A stretch of 64,000 nt of DNA from an uncultured Pelagibacteraceae bacterium (GTDB lineage Bacteria; Pseudomonadota; Alphaproteobacteria; Pelagibacterales; Pelagibacteraceae): positions 62,001 through 126,000 of the forward strand of contig CACJNI010000002.1 in NCBI GenBank assembly GCA_902594705.1. Direction: 5' to 3'. Numbering within the stretch: position 1 is the first letter of the stretch; each line of letters starts with the position of its first letter. The translations under genes were made by a program, and so were the position numbers. The notes beneath the pieces are model-generated. The model worked only from the letters and a program-made list of their open reading frames with translations, did no database searches and had not been told where the DNA came from. Shown here piece by piece: positions 34,222 through 44,102 of the stretch.

Positions 34222-34886
34222 TGAAAAAAAATGAAAAAGGTTTTGCTTTAGTGCTCTCACTTGTATTAATGCTAGCAATGTCTTTAATGGGTGGTGCACT
34301 GATAGTTATTTCAGCGAGTGATCACCGTAGCAATAATAGTAGTGACGAATATCAACAAACATTTTATGTTGCTGAAGCTGCACTTCTTGAAGGCGAAAGA
34401 TACGTCATTGATCAATTCCTTGGTGCTTGGGATACTGGGACTCATAAAAGAAGTTCTAATCGTGGATTACCAGCAAATGGAACCTCGGCTTGGAATGGAA
34501 CCATGCACACAATAAATTATAATAGAAGTGAATTTGATTCTAAAAAAATATGTTTTCAAAGTTTTTCTCAATTAGATCAAAAAAACACAAAAATAGTTGC
34601 ATCAGAGAGTTGGAATTTTGGAAAACTTTTAAAAGATAACTTTCATGCAACTTCTGAAGAAAAAGCAGACGCAAAAAAACTAGAGAACTACTATTATGAA
34701 TATTTTATTGTACGAGTTGGAGCGGCGCCATACAGAGGTTTTGGATCAAGCGTTAAAAAAGCTGCAACTGATAGCGGGAACGATGGAATGGCATATAGAA
34801 TACATGGATGTGGCCTAAAAGATACAGGGGACGAAGATACTACTTTTATTGTTGCTCTAGAAAGTGTGCTAGTTTTACCAAAATAA
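34218..34886 (+). CDS. pilX: Minor pilin, PilX/GspK-like
   Basis: A 222-residue protein with leader MMKKNEKG^FALVLSLVLMLAMSLMGGAL. Position 5 is Leu, not Glu, which is a GspK-like feature of the tip-most pilin. ISASDHRSNNSSDEYQQ and FYVAEAALLEGERY match the PilX pattern (conserved AEAAL-x-GE). Three cysteines, the last in IHGCGLKDTG, lie in the globular part. The ATG overlaps the pilW stop by 4 bases. It ends the minor pilin run. Confidence 0.86.
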   Translation: MMKKNEKGFALVLSLVLMLAMSLMGGALIVISASDHRSNNSSDEYQQTFYVAEAALLEGERYVIDQFLGAWDTGTHKRSSNRGLPANGTSAWNGTMHTINYNRSEFDSKKICFQSFSQLDQKNTKIVASESWNFGKLLKDNFHATSEEKADAKKLENYYYEYFIVRVGAAPYRGFGSSVKKAATDSGNDGMAYRIHGCGLKDTGDEDTTFIVALESVLVLPK

Positions 34887-34951
34887 TATGAGTTTTATGT
34901 TAAATTTTATAAGGACAAAAAAAACAAGTTGTATTAATATTTAAGTGATTA

Positions 34952-35509
34952 ATGAAAAATTTAATTAAATTGTTTGTAGTTTTTCTCTTAACCACAACAT
35001 ATGCAAATGCAGCTTGTGATTTCATTATTGATATTGGAGATAAAGGACAAAAATTATTTGATAAATTTATGCCACCATTGCCAATGTTTGAAGGTCAATA
35101 TATGTTGCCAATACAATCGACTGAAGTTTGTCCAAACGAACAATCTTTAAATGAAATGATTGCGGTAGAATACGTTTTTTTAGGTGAAAATGAGGAAAGT
35201 TCAAATTTAGCAGCTATTAGAATGATTGCGCTAAATGATGGAAAAAATACTGAGGCTAATAAATTAACACTAATGAATTATGCAAAAAAAGTTTATGGAA
35301 ATTTTGATACTGGTCAAAATCCAAAGATTTTTAATAGTTATAATGTTTGGGAAAAAGGAGACAAAATTATTGTTTACCAAAGATTAATTGATCCTGAAGA
35401 AATGATTAACGAAGAAATATATATTTCAAATAAAGAGTACGATGAGAAACTTGGAATATTTTATAGTAATATTGAGATGATGGAAGCTGAAAAAAATGAT
35501 GAAAATTAA
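34952..35509 (+). CDS. Unknown secreted protein within the pilus operon (185 aa)
   Basis: A 185-residue protein with a signal peptide (MKNLIKLFVVFLLTTTYANA) and a mature soluble domain. Two cysteines (ACDFIIDIG, EVCPNEQ) may form one disulphide. The fold looks alpha/beta (EYVFLGENEESSNLAAIRMI, MNYAKKVYGNFDTG). It sits between PilX and PilY1, overlapping pilY1 by 14 bases, so it belongs to the tip gene set. I do not recognise the family. A role as periplasmic chaperone or partner of PilY1 is a guess from position. Confidence 0.75.
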   Translation: MKNLIKLFVVFLLTTTYANAACDFIIDIGDKGQKLFDKFMPPLPMFEGQYMLPIQSTEVCPNEQSLNEMIAVEYVFLGENEESSNLAAIRMIALNDGKNTEANKLTLMNYAKKVYGNFDTGQNPKIFNSYNVWEKGDKIIVYQRLIDPEEMINEEIYISNKEYDEKLGIFYSNIEMMEAEKNDEN

Positions 35510-38500
35510 AATATTATTTTTAAAATTATTTTTATTCTTTATTATTTTAAGTGGAAATAGTTTTGCTAAAAATATTCCACCTGGTTCAGGGATAGCCGAT
35601 GTTCCCGCTAATGTTTTAATTCTTCTTGATAAATCAGGAAGTATGAACGCAAGGATGATATCTGGAAGTGGTTTTTATTATCCTCAAGGTGTAGCTGCTG
35701 ATAGCAATGGAAACGTTTATGCAGGTCAAATAAGCACTAGAGGAATTAAAAAAATTTTAGACTCAACAAAAAATGCAGATACAAATTGGGCAAACAGGGG
35801 TACTTATTCTGGAAGTGGACAATGTAGAGCTTATTATGTTTATAGTATGGAAGTTCACGGAGACTATCTTTATGCAGTATCTTACTATGGACACAGTGTA
35901 TTTAGAGTGCATACAACAACTGGTGTTTGTGATTACTCAGAGCGAGTAAGATATGCTTACAATTTAGCAATTGGAAATAATAAATTATACGCTTTTGGTC
36001 GCTCTAGAAATTATACAACATGGAATTTAAGTGGTGCCAAACCTTCAAAAATTAGTTGCAGTTTAAGTGTGTACAGCTGGTTGTACTACGAGTCAGGAAG
36101 CGCTGTAGATCCATCTGGAAATTATTACTATGCTGCAAGGGGCACAAACCTCTATAGACACAAAATTAATAGTAATGGATGTATAACTAATTCATATTCT
36201 AGCTTATACATAAATAGTCGTTATTTTTATCGTGCAGCCATACGTTTTCATCCAACAAATGATAATATTTTATATGCCGCAAGCTTGTATAGACATAAAG
36301 TTACAAAAATTACATTAGACTCATCATCGTTTAGAGTTAATTCTTATAAATCTGCAGGAAGATGTTGCAGGGGAAAATCAAACGCAACTAGACAATATTT
36401 TTACTATCCATATGGAATTGCGATTGATAAGACGAACAATCGAGTCTGGGCAACTAGTTATTATACTGGTTCAGCTATAGGATATGATTTAGATTTGAAT
36501 TTTTATAGAGAATATGGTGGAAGTTCTGGCACGAGAATGAGTGGTGCTCACGAAGCTATAAAAGCTGTTGTTACAGACTCATCACTAACAGCTGGAGTAA
36601 ACTTTGGATTTGGGTATTGGGCTTGGAGTGGAAGAGCAGGTTTTAAAAATTGGATTGGTAATATTACAGATGGTAGAGCTGTACCATGTACTTATACAGA
36701 CTGTATTAAAGTAAGAGCTCATAAGCAAGGTGCACAAAGAGTTAATAGAGAAGTTTCAAGAGTTAGTGCAGGCGGAGGAACAAATGCTCTTGATTGGGCA
36801 AAACAAGCTGAAGAGTATTATTTACATAATAGATTTTCTCCCGTCGATAAAGCTTTAACCTGTCAAAATAGTTATGTTCTTGTAATTGGTGATGGACAAT
36901 GGGCTTATCATAACAATGCAAGACAAAAGGTTATTAATCTTTATAATAGACATAATATAAAAACTTTTACGGTAGCTTATGGAGGGGGACTTAGTGGCAG
37001 TGGAATAAATAATTTTAGGAACATGGCAATAGCAGGTGGAACGAAAGATGTAATAATTGCAAATACTACAGCATCCTTAAAATCACAATTAAAGGCAGCT
37101 ATATCTCAAATAATAGCATCAAAGTTATCATTTACAGCTCCTGCAATTACTGCAACTGTTACAGAAGGTGGATCTTTATTCCAAGCTCAGTTTGATTATG
37201 AACAAAATAAAGAATGGAGAGGTACACTAACTAGAACTGCAATAGATAGTAATGGAAACTTAGATACAACAGATAGTAAAAATTGGAGTGCAATAGATAA
37301 ATTGCCTGCGCCTGATAAAAGAAAAATTTGGAGTGCTATACCCGGTACAGACTACAAAACTGATTACAATAATTTCGTTGATACCAATTGGTCAGAAATT
37401 AATTCTATTTTTGGCTATACTGGTAATGAAGTGCCAGCTTACCACAACAAAACTTTTACTGCTGGAACTTCTTCTTATCCATCAAATACAACTAGGTGTG
37501 CAAGTACCAGTGGTGTTGAAAATGATGCAGATGATGATGTGAAAGGCCTTATAAATTTTATTAGAGGAACTGATTATTTTGATTACGATGGTGATTGTAA
37601 TTTAACTGAGACAAGAGTTCACCCGTTAGGAGACATCTATCATTCGGAAATGATAGTCATAGGAAAACCAAGTGCTGAAACTGCATTTACCTCAAGCAAT
37701 CAAGAATCTTATTACAGATCTTTAAAAAATTATGAATCATTTGCACAAACTAACTCTACAAGGAAAGAAGTAATTTATGTTGGAGCAAACGATGGAATGT
37801 TACATGCATTTGATGCTGAAAATGGAAAAGAATTATGGGGATTTGTTCCTCCGTTTGTAGCTACTTCTTTGGCAACTGTTGTGAATGTTAATTTAAATAG
37901 TACCACAGGTGGAGGTTCAAATGCCATTTATGGTGTAGATGGATCTGTAACGGCTCATGATATGTATTTCAAGAGTCCACTTGGAACAACTAAAGCTTGG
38001 CACACTATTTTAATGGTACCTTATGGAAGAGGTGGAAATGGATTTTCAGTCTTAGATGTTACTAAACCAGATAAACCACTCCATTTATATTCCGTATTGA
38101 ATGATACAACTTTGAAAAGAGTTCATGTCATGGATCATAATCAAAATATTAGCTCGTTCGATTATATACCAACTTCTTATCCTCTTTCATCATTACCAGC
38201 TGCAATACAAGCTAAAGATAATGCTGAAGCTGGAACTGGAAGTCAAACTTGTGCAAACAATTCAGCAAACCAATGTTTTAAATCTAAGAGATGGGTTTTA
38301 CCAACCGAACTTACAGGTATATCAGCATCAGATTTAGAAGTAATTATAGATAATAAGTCCGTATCATTTAGTGTTGGAAATTATTCATCTGGTTCTGGAA
38401 CTTATATAGACCTTCCAAAAGATGTTACATACTATGGTTATGATCCAGGAGATATTAGTAAATCTAGTACCAATTTTGGACTTTATATTAAGCCTGGATC

Positions 38501-39611
38501 AAAATTAACAGGAGTTCAATCACAACCATTATATGATTACAGTACACTTGGAGAAACTTGGTCAGCACCTAGAATAATTAGAATACCAAACAATGGTGCT
38601 GGAGATGTAAATATAGAAGATGATAAGTATGTTGCAATTATGGGTGGAGGTTTTGGTGCTCAACACATGGGAACAGGATCAAATTTATTTCTTGTTGATT
38701 TAGAAAATACTACATTGCCAGGGGCTCTTTATAAAATCCTTCCAATCGAAGATCTTAGAACAAATGATATTGTAAATTCAACACCTGGATCAGCAGTTGT
38801 TATAACTCCTGATACTGCAAGAGGAGTTAATTATAGAGGTGCCTTAGTTTATCTAAATGATTTAGAGGGAAAAATTACTAAATTCAATTTGACTAATATG
38901 TCTGAGGATGGTTCTGGAAATAAAATTAAACAATTTGATAGCACAACACTATTTACAGCTGGGTCAACTGCAGCAAATGGAAGATATATGTATCACTCAA
39001 TGGATGCAACAATTGGTCAAACTACAAATTCTTTATGGTTGTATGCAGGTACAGGAGACTATGAAAGAATTGGAGATACAACTTCAACAAATAACAATAT
39101 GATGTTTGGAATTGCTGATCCTGATTATCCATTGTATAGAAATATTGCTACTGCAACTAAAGCTGCTGATCTTTCAAAATGTAAAAATACTACTAAAGAT
39201 GCATCGGGTGCTAGTTGTCCACAATTACCAGGAGATGTGGGATGGTATATTTCATTAGAAAATTCTCAAAAAGTAACAGCTGAACCTACTGTATCAAGCG
39301 GATTGGTTTACTTCCCAATTTATCAACCGTCTTCATCTGTAAACAAATGTAGCTTAGGAGATGCATTTATTTGCGGTGTTGATGATGAATGTGGAACTAA
39401 TTTTTCATATAAACTTGGTGGTCTAAGAAATAAAACAGATGTTTGTAAATATGTAGGTCAAGGTGTTTTATCTCGAATTGTTGTATTTGCTGATAAATTA
39501 TTCGCAAACATTGCTGGACAATCAACTGGTAAGAAAAAAGATTTAGTCACATTAGATGCGGCAGCTGGTGGAACAACTGGATTTAGAAGTTCCTGGAGAC
39601 AGAATTATTAA
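35496..39611 (+). CDS. pilY1: PilY1-like pilus tip adhesin with VWA domain and inserted beta-propeller
   Basis: A 1371-residue secreted protein (signal peptide about 1-24). The VWA domain starts at NVLILLDKSGSM (MIDAS D45, S47, S49) but breaks off at about residue 55. A roughly 290-residue NHL/propeller-like region follows (repeats such as YPQGVAADSNGNVYAG and YPYGIAIDKTNNRVWAT). The VWA resumes at about 345 (MSGAHEAIKAVV), with GGGTNALDW (T429) and VLVIGDGQW (D466) completing the metal site. The C-terminal half is the PilY1 propeller, with DADDDVKGLINFIRG, HPLGDIYHSE and YVGANDGMLHAFDAENGKEL (about 757-775). It acts at the pilus tip and in regulating extension and retraction. It overlaps the preceding gene by 14 bases. 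Confidence 0.92.
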   Translation: MMKIKILFLKLFLFFIILSGNSFAKNIPPGSGIADVPANVLILLDKSGSMNARMISGSGFYYPQGVAADSNGNVYAGQISTRGIKKILDSTKNADTNWANRGTYSGSGQCRAYYVYSMEVHGDYLYAVSYYGHSVFRVHTTTGVCDYSERVRYAYNLAIGNNKLYAFGRSRNYTTWNLSGAKPSKISCSLSVYSWLYYESGSAVDPSGNYYYAARGTNLYRHKINSNGCITNSYSSLYINSRYFYRAAIRFHPTNDNILYAASLYRHKVTKITLDSSSFRVNSYKSAGRCCRGKSNATRQYFYYPYGIAIDKTNNRVWATSYYTGSAIGYDLDLNFYREYGGSSGTRMSGAHEAIKAVVTDSSLTAGVNFGFGYWAWSGRAGFKNWIGNITDGRAVPCTYTDCIKVRAHKQGAQRVNREVSRVSAGGGTNALDWAKQAEEYYLHNRFSPVDKALTCQNSYVLVIGDGQWAYHNNARQKVINLYNRHNIKTFTVAYGGGLSGSGINNFRNMAIAGGTKDVIIANTTASLKSQLKAAISQIIASKLSFTAPAITATVTEGGSLFQAQFDYEQNKEWRGTLTRTAIDSNGNLDTTDSKNWSAIDKLPAPDKRKIWSAIPGTDYKTDYNNFVDTNWSEINSIFGYTGNEVPAYHNKTFTAGTSSYPSNTTRCASTSGVENDADDDVKGLINFIRGTDYFDYDGDCNLTETRVHPLGDIYHSEMIVIGKPSAETAFTSSNQESYYRSLKNYESFAQTNSTRKEVIYVGANDGMLHAFDAENGKELWGFVPPFVATSLATVVNVNLNSTTGGGSNAIYGVDGSVTAHDMYFKSPLGTTKAWHTILMVPYGRGGNGFSVLDVTKPDKPLHLYSVLNDTTLKRVHVMDHNQNISSFDYIPTSYPLSSLPAAIQAKDNAEAGTGSQTCANNSANQCFKSKRWVLPTELTGISASDLEVIIDNKSVSFSVGNYSSGSGTYIDLPKDVTYYGYDPGDISKSSTNFGLYIKPGSKLTGVQSQPLYDYSTLGETWSAPRIIRIPNNGAGDVNIEDDKYVAIMGGGFGAQHMGTGSNLFLVDLENTTLPGALYKILPIEDLRTNDIVNSTPGSAVVITPDTARGVNYRGALVYLNDLEGKITKFNLTNMSEDGSGNKIKQFDSTTLFTAGSTAANGRYMYHSMDATIGQTTNSLWLYAGTGDYERIGDTTSTNNNMMFGIADPDYPLYRNIATATKAADLSKCKNTTKDASGASCPQLPGDVGWYISLENSQKVTAEPTVSSGLVYFPIYQPSSSVNKCSLGDAFICGVDDECGTNFSYKLGGLRNKTDVCKYVGQGVLSRIVVFADKLFANIAGQSTGKKKDLVTLDAAAGGTTGFRSSWRQNY

Positions 39612-39623
39612 TCACCAACATAT

Positions 39624-42221
39624 ATGAAAAAGATTTTACTAAGTATAATCTTTTACTTTTTATTTAGTTCAATAAGTTATGCGGGTCCGTGTTTAACTAC
39701 CATTGCTGCTGCATCAACAAATCAATTAGCTTGTGCAGATGATGATATTTTAAATGTTACTTCTGCTGGTTCAATCACTTACAATGATCATAAAGCTGTT
39801 GATCTCGAAAGTACTAGTGGAGTTCAAATTACTAATGATGGAACAATTCAAACAGAGGATGGAACTAGCAAGCAAAAGGCAATTCATGCTTTATCTTCTC
39901 TTAACACTACAATAACAAATAATGGTACAATTAACTCAGATAATAATGAAGGTATAATCTTAGATTATGCTGAAAATGTTATAATTACTAATAACGCTGG
40001 GGCCACAATAAGTGCTGAAGGAAATAACGCAATCTCAGGAAAAAACGTTGGTAACTGTCATTTTAATGGTGCTAATTGCCATGCCGATTTATCTGGTCAA
40101 TCAAATGGTGTTGGTCTTACCTTGTACAATTATGGGACTATTACTTCTGCTCATGAAACAATTTGGTTAGGTTCAGGAGCCTCAGGTAATCACAGGAGTA
40201 AAGGTCTTAAAATTTATAATTATGACGGTGGAATTATTAAAACAACAGATGTAGGCGATAGTCCAATTAAAGCATTTCATGTAGTTGATTTTGAATTCGT
40301 TAATTACAAAGGAGGAACAATTGAAGGTGCTGACAGACACGCAGTGAATATTGAACAATCTCAAGATATCAATTTTACTAATCATGGAACAATAACTGCA
40401 GCAGATAAAAGTGTACTTTACTGCAAAACGTGCTCGGATGTTACTTTCATTAATACAGGGACAATGTCAGGTGGAAATAACGCTGTAGTAATTTCACATG
40501 GAGATAATACCACTATAACAAATTCTGGAACAATAACTGCTACAGCTGCAAATTCAGGTATGTCAATAAATCAATCGGACGGCACCGTTGTTACTAATAC
40601 AGGTACTATATCTGGGGTTGGTATGGGCATGCAATCTTCAAATGTAGATAATTCTACGATAACAAATCACGGAACCATTTCTGCAAGCAATAATACGGGA
40701 TATGGAATATTGTATGAAAATGATGGAACCAACAGAGTAAATAATACTTTAAACAATTATGGCACGATTAGTGCAACATCAGGTTCTTTAGCAGATGGAA
40801 TTGGTATTGGAAGAAATGCCAACCCAATGTTTAATATTACGATAAATAATCATGGTACAATTTCCGGATCTGATAATTCTATATTTATACTTAACTCTTC
40901 TAGTACAGGTATAAATATTGTTACAAAAGGTGAAGGTACTTATGAAGGTGAGATTGATTTAAAAGATTCAACTTCGACAATGACATTAGATTGTAGTATT
41001 TCAAAAGATCAAAAAATAGAAATCCATAGAAAAACAAATATGGTTGTAACAAATAATCTTTGTGGAAACGATACCTATGAAATATTAGATAGTAACAGTG
41101 ATCCAGATGCTGATAATTCAGAAACTAATGGTTTTTTATATGTTTATGGTGAAGATTTAGATATTGATAGCCATAATAAAAAATATCGATCGGAAATATT
41201 TTTATCTAATTTAAATGATATTTTTAATTCAGTTTCAGAAGAAAAAAAGTCTAGTGTATATTTCTCTAAAAAAAAAAGAGACAATATTTATAAAAATGAA
41301 ATAACAGGTGTTACTGGAGATTTTAAAATTGAAAATAATAATTTTACTCCGTTCTTAAGTTATTCTAGTCAGCAGGCAAAATTTAATAATGGTGAAGCTT
41401 TAGATAGTGAAAATTTGGCAATTGGTTTGAAAAAAGAAATAGATTACGAGAAATTTAAATTTTCAATTGTTTCAATATTTGGTTTAACTCAAAATAAATA
41501 TTTAGATCTCGAAACTGAAACTCAACAAACAATTTTAAAAGAAGACTTTGGACAGTTTGCTGCTGCAAATTACAAAGCATCTAAAGAAATAAAAATTGAT
41601 AATAGTCAAAGTTTGAAAATTGAAGTTGATGGAAAATATGGCCTAAAAAGACTCCCTACCTATTTGTCATCCTTTACAGATGGGGATCTTTCAGTAGATG
41701 ATGCTGTAGATCAAGTATTATCAGGTGGATTTAATGTTGAGTATTCAAAATCATTAGAAAATGGTTTTGTGATTAAACCCTATTCTGGCTTAACTTTAAA
41801 TCACACTTTAAATGATAAAATTGACATCGTTGCAGATAGTGAGAACAAAAATGCAACTCATTTTATGGACAAAGATTTAGCTATAAAAGCAGGTTTAAAT
41901 ATTAGCAAAAATACTGAAAATTTTGGATTAAACTTTAATTTAGAGTTTAGTGATCAAAATAAGCTTAAAGATAATCAAATAAATATTTCTTTATCAAAGA
42001 AAATTCAAAACAATATAAGCAAAAAAATAGAGGGATTGCCAATCGATCCTGAATTAGAAAAGTTGTTTGATCAATTGCAGCTAGCTAAAGAAAATGAAAG
42101 ATTAGCTGAGATATCTGGTAGAGCCGTTGAAGAAAATAGAATAATGAAAGATATGATTATTAAATTGATTAAAGAAAATAATAAACTTAAAACCGAAAGA
42201 AATCTTTTGTTAAAAAACTAG
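39624..42221 (+). CDS. Autotransporter-like surface protein: beta-helix passenger, beta-barrel, C-terminal coiled coil
   Basis: An 865-residue protein with a signal peptide (ends ISYAG). Residues about 60-430 contain 13 imperfect repeats of the form TITNxGTIS (for example ITNNGTINS, FTNHGTITA, LNNYGTISA), predicting a long parallel beta-helix. Residues about 560-800 are alternating amphipathic strands like an autotransporter barrel (FTPFLSYSSQQAKF, LGLKKE-type AIGLKKEIDY, GFVIKPYSGLTLNH). Residues about 803-865 form a charged coiled coil (LAKENERLAEIS, IKENNKLKTERNLLLKN), so the usual aromatic C-terminal barrel residue is not at the end. It begins 12 bases after pilY1 and converges with TgpA (12-base overlap). 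It is probably an adhesin; that is inferred from fold only. Confidence 0.8.
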   Translation: MKKILLSIIFYFLFSSISYAGPCLTTIAAASTNQLACADDDILNVTSAGSITYNDHKAVDLESTSGVQITNDGTIQTEDGTSKQKAIHALSSLNTTITNNGTINSDNNEGIILDYAENVIITNNAGATISAEGNNAISGKNVGNCHFNGANCHADLSGQSNGVGLTLYNYGTITSAHETIWLGSGASGNHRSKGLKIYNYDGGIIKTTDVGDSPIKAFHVVDFEFVNYKGGTIEGADRHAVNIEQSQDINFTNHGTITAADKSVLYCKTCSDVTFINTGTMSGGNNAVVISHGDNTTITNSGTITATAANSGMSINQSDGTVVTNTGTISGVGMGMQSSNVDNSTITNHGTISASNNTGYGILYENDGTNRVNNTLNNYGTISATSGSLADGIGIGRNANPMFNITINNHGTISGSDNSIFILNSSSTGINIVTKGEGTYEGEIDLKDSTSTMTLDCSISKDQKIEIHRKTNMVVTNNLCGNDTYEILDSNSDPDADNSETNGFLYVYGEDLDIDSHNKKYRSEIFLSNLNDIFNSVSEEKKSSVYFSKKKRDNIYKNEITGVTGDFKIENNNFTPFLSYSSQQAKFNNGEALDSENLAIGLKKEIDYEKFKFSIVSIFGLTQNKYLDLETETQQTILKEDFGQFAAANYKASKEIKIDNSQSLKIEVDGKYGLKRLPTYLSSFTDGDLSVDDAVDQVLSGGFNVEYSKSLENGFVIKPYSGLTLNHTLNDKIDIVADSENKNATHFMDKDLAIKAGLNISKNTENFGLNFNLEFSDQNKLKDNQINISLSKKIQNNISKKIEGLPIDPELEKLFDQLQLAKENERLAEISGRAVEENRIMKDMIIKLIKENNKLKTERNLLLKN

Positions 42222-44102
42222 TTTAAATATTTTTATAAAACCTAACTTATTATTAGAATAAACTTCCTCCTCAAAAACTTTGAAAAATAATTTATATTTT
42301 TGTTTATCGTTACTTGAAAGTTTATAATAAACTTGTTGAAGAGTATCAGATTTTAAAATATTTAAGTTTTTTCTTTTTCCAAATAGAATAATAAATAACC
42401 TAAATTTAAGTAAATTAATTGAATTAATACTCAAAATTAACCTTACTAAAATATAAATTAGTAGTGGAGCAAAAATCCAAATAAATATTTTTGAAAATTG
42501 TAAATTTAATACTCTTTCAATAAAATTTTTTCTTTGCTTGTCATCATAAGATAGTAAATGTTGTGTCCATACAAAATCTAAATAATTAAAATAAAAACCT
42601 AGAGTTTTAATAAATTTAGACGAAAATAATCCATTTGAAGAAAAGTCATTAGTAGTAAAAACGTTATTTAAACTATTAATTATATTTTCTTTTGGAATAG
42701 CTTTTGTAGGATCTATTCTCACCCATCCTTTATCATCAAGCCATACTTCTGCCCAAGCATGAGTATCCTTTTGCTTAAAAGAGTAAAAATTTCCAACTTC
42801 ATTTAATTCGCCACCGTAGTAGCCTGTTACAACTCTACTTGGAACGCCAGCTAATCTTGCAAGTAAAACAAATGTGCCAGCATAATATTCGCAGTACCCT
42901 TCTCTGTCATTAAAAAAGAAATTTTCATAGTTATTTATCGATGTTTTTTTTGGACTTAAATTATAAAAATAAGATCCATTAGAAAATCTTTCATAAATTT
43001 TATTTATGAAATCTACTTTGGTAGAATTATTATTTTCACTTACCCATAATTTCAATTTATTAGAAACTGTTTTTGGCAATAAAGTGTAATATTTTAAAAT
43101 CTCTTCATCTAAATTAAGGTTAGTTTTTATACTTTTAAATTTAATATTTTTTTTTCTATCTATAAGATCTTTGCTAATAAACGTCTCATTAAATAAATCT
43201 TTTGTAATTTTAATATTTTCATTTACTAATTGTGAATTTTTTAAACTAGGTATCCACTTTTTTTTATAAGGTTCCAAAATTATTTGATAAGAATTATTAA
43301 GATCAATCTTGTTAGAAATTTTAAAATCATCTTTAAATTTACTGAATAAATAATAACTAGAGGAGGGTCTCCAAGATTGATTTTCCTCCATATAATCAAA
43401 TATTTTTACTCTAAAATATAGATCATCTTGACTGTAACCATTGTTTATTAACATAAATATCTCTTCATCGGAATTTGAGAACTGACTGAATGATCCTAAG
43501 CTTATTGTATCTGGAATACCTAAAGAACTTGCAGAATTATCAAATAATCTAAAGTTAATCTCTGCTCTTGGGAATATTAAATAAAATATAATTATAAATG
43601 GGAATATACTAAGTCCAAAACCCAAATATTTTAAAATATTTTTAAAACTAAATTCTAAGAGTTCTTTCTGTTGTATAAAATACATGTTTATAACTAACAA
43701 AATAATTATTGAAAAAGAAACAATCGAGCTAATAATACCTTGGTCTTTGATCAAACTTGCAACAGCAACAACCATACAAATTAAATTAAATGATAAATTA
43801 TTATTCTTGTCAGACAACTCAGAAAACTTAATGATTAATAAAACCGCCAAAGAATTTAAAAAGAATTCTTCTGACATTACATACTGATCTATAACTAATT
43901 GAATATATAAAGCCGCGATTGCAAATAAACCTATGAATAAAGATTTATATTTAAAAATAATGTTAGAAAAGATGTAACTGATTACAAATAATATTCCCCA
44001 AAATATTATATTATTAAAGTTTAAGTTTTCAGATAAATTAAAAATACATAAAATTAATAAAACATATGTAATTAAAGATATATTCTTATTAATTTTTAGC
44101 AT
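42210..44102 (-). CDS. TgpA-like membrane transglutaminase-fold protein
   Basis: A 630-residue protein from the ATG at 44102. About seven membrane segments occupy the first 200 residues. A periplasmic domain follows with a transglutaminase core: catalytic Cys in EGYCEYYAGTFVLLARLAGV, His in KDTHAWAEVWLDDKG and Asp in VRIDPTKAIP. One more membrane segment lies near residue 550. This is the TgpA layout (DUF3488 plus transglutaminase plus C-terminal DUF4129-like). It overlaps DUF58 by 14 bases. Activity and substrate are unproven. Homologues are often found with MoxR and DUF58, as here. Confidence 0.9.
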   Translation of the reverse strand: MLKINKNISLITYVLLILCIFNLSENLNFNNIIFWGILFVISYIFSNIIFKYKSLFIGLFAIAALYIQLVIDQYVMSEEFFLNSLAVLLIIKFSELSDKNNNLSFNLICMVVAVASLIKDQGIISSIVSFSIIILLVINMYFIQQKELLEFSFKNILKYLGFGLSIFPFIIIFYLIFPRAEINFRLFDNSASSLGIPDTISLGSFSQFSNSDEEIFMLINNGYSQDDLYFRVKIFDYMEENQSWRPSSSYYLFSKFKDDFKISNKIDLNNSYQIILEPYKKKWIPSLKNSQLVNENIKITKDLFNETFISKDLIDRKKNIKFKSIKTNLNLDEEILKYYTLLPKTVSNKLKLWVSENNNSTKVDFINKIYERFSNGSYFYNLSPKKTSINNYENFFFNDREGYCEYYAGTFVLLARLAGVPSRVVTGYYGGELNEVGNFYSFKQKDTHAWAEVWLDDKGWVRIDPTKAIPKENIINSLNNVFTTNDFSSNGLFSSKFIKTLGFYFNYLDFVWTQHLLSYDDKQRKNFIERVLNLQFSKIFIWIFAPLLIYILVRLILSINSINLLKFRLFIILFGKRKNLNILKSDTLQQVYYKLSSNDKQKYKLFFKVFEEEVYSNNKLGFIKIFKLVF

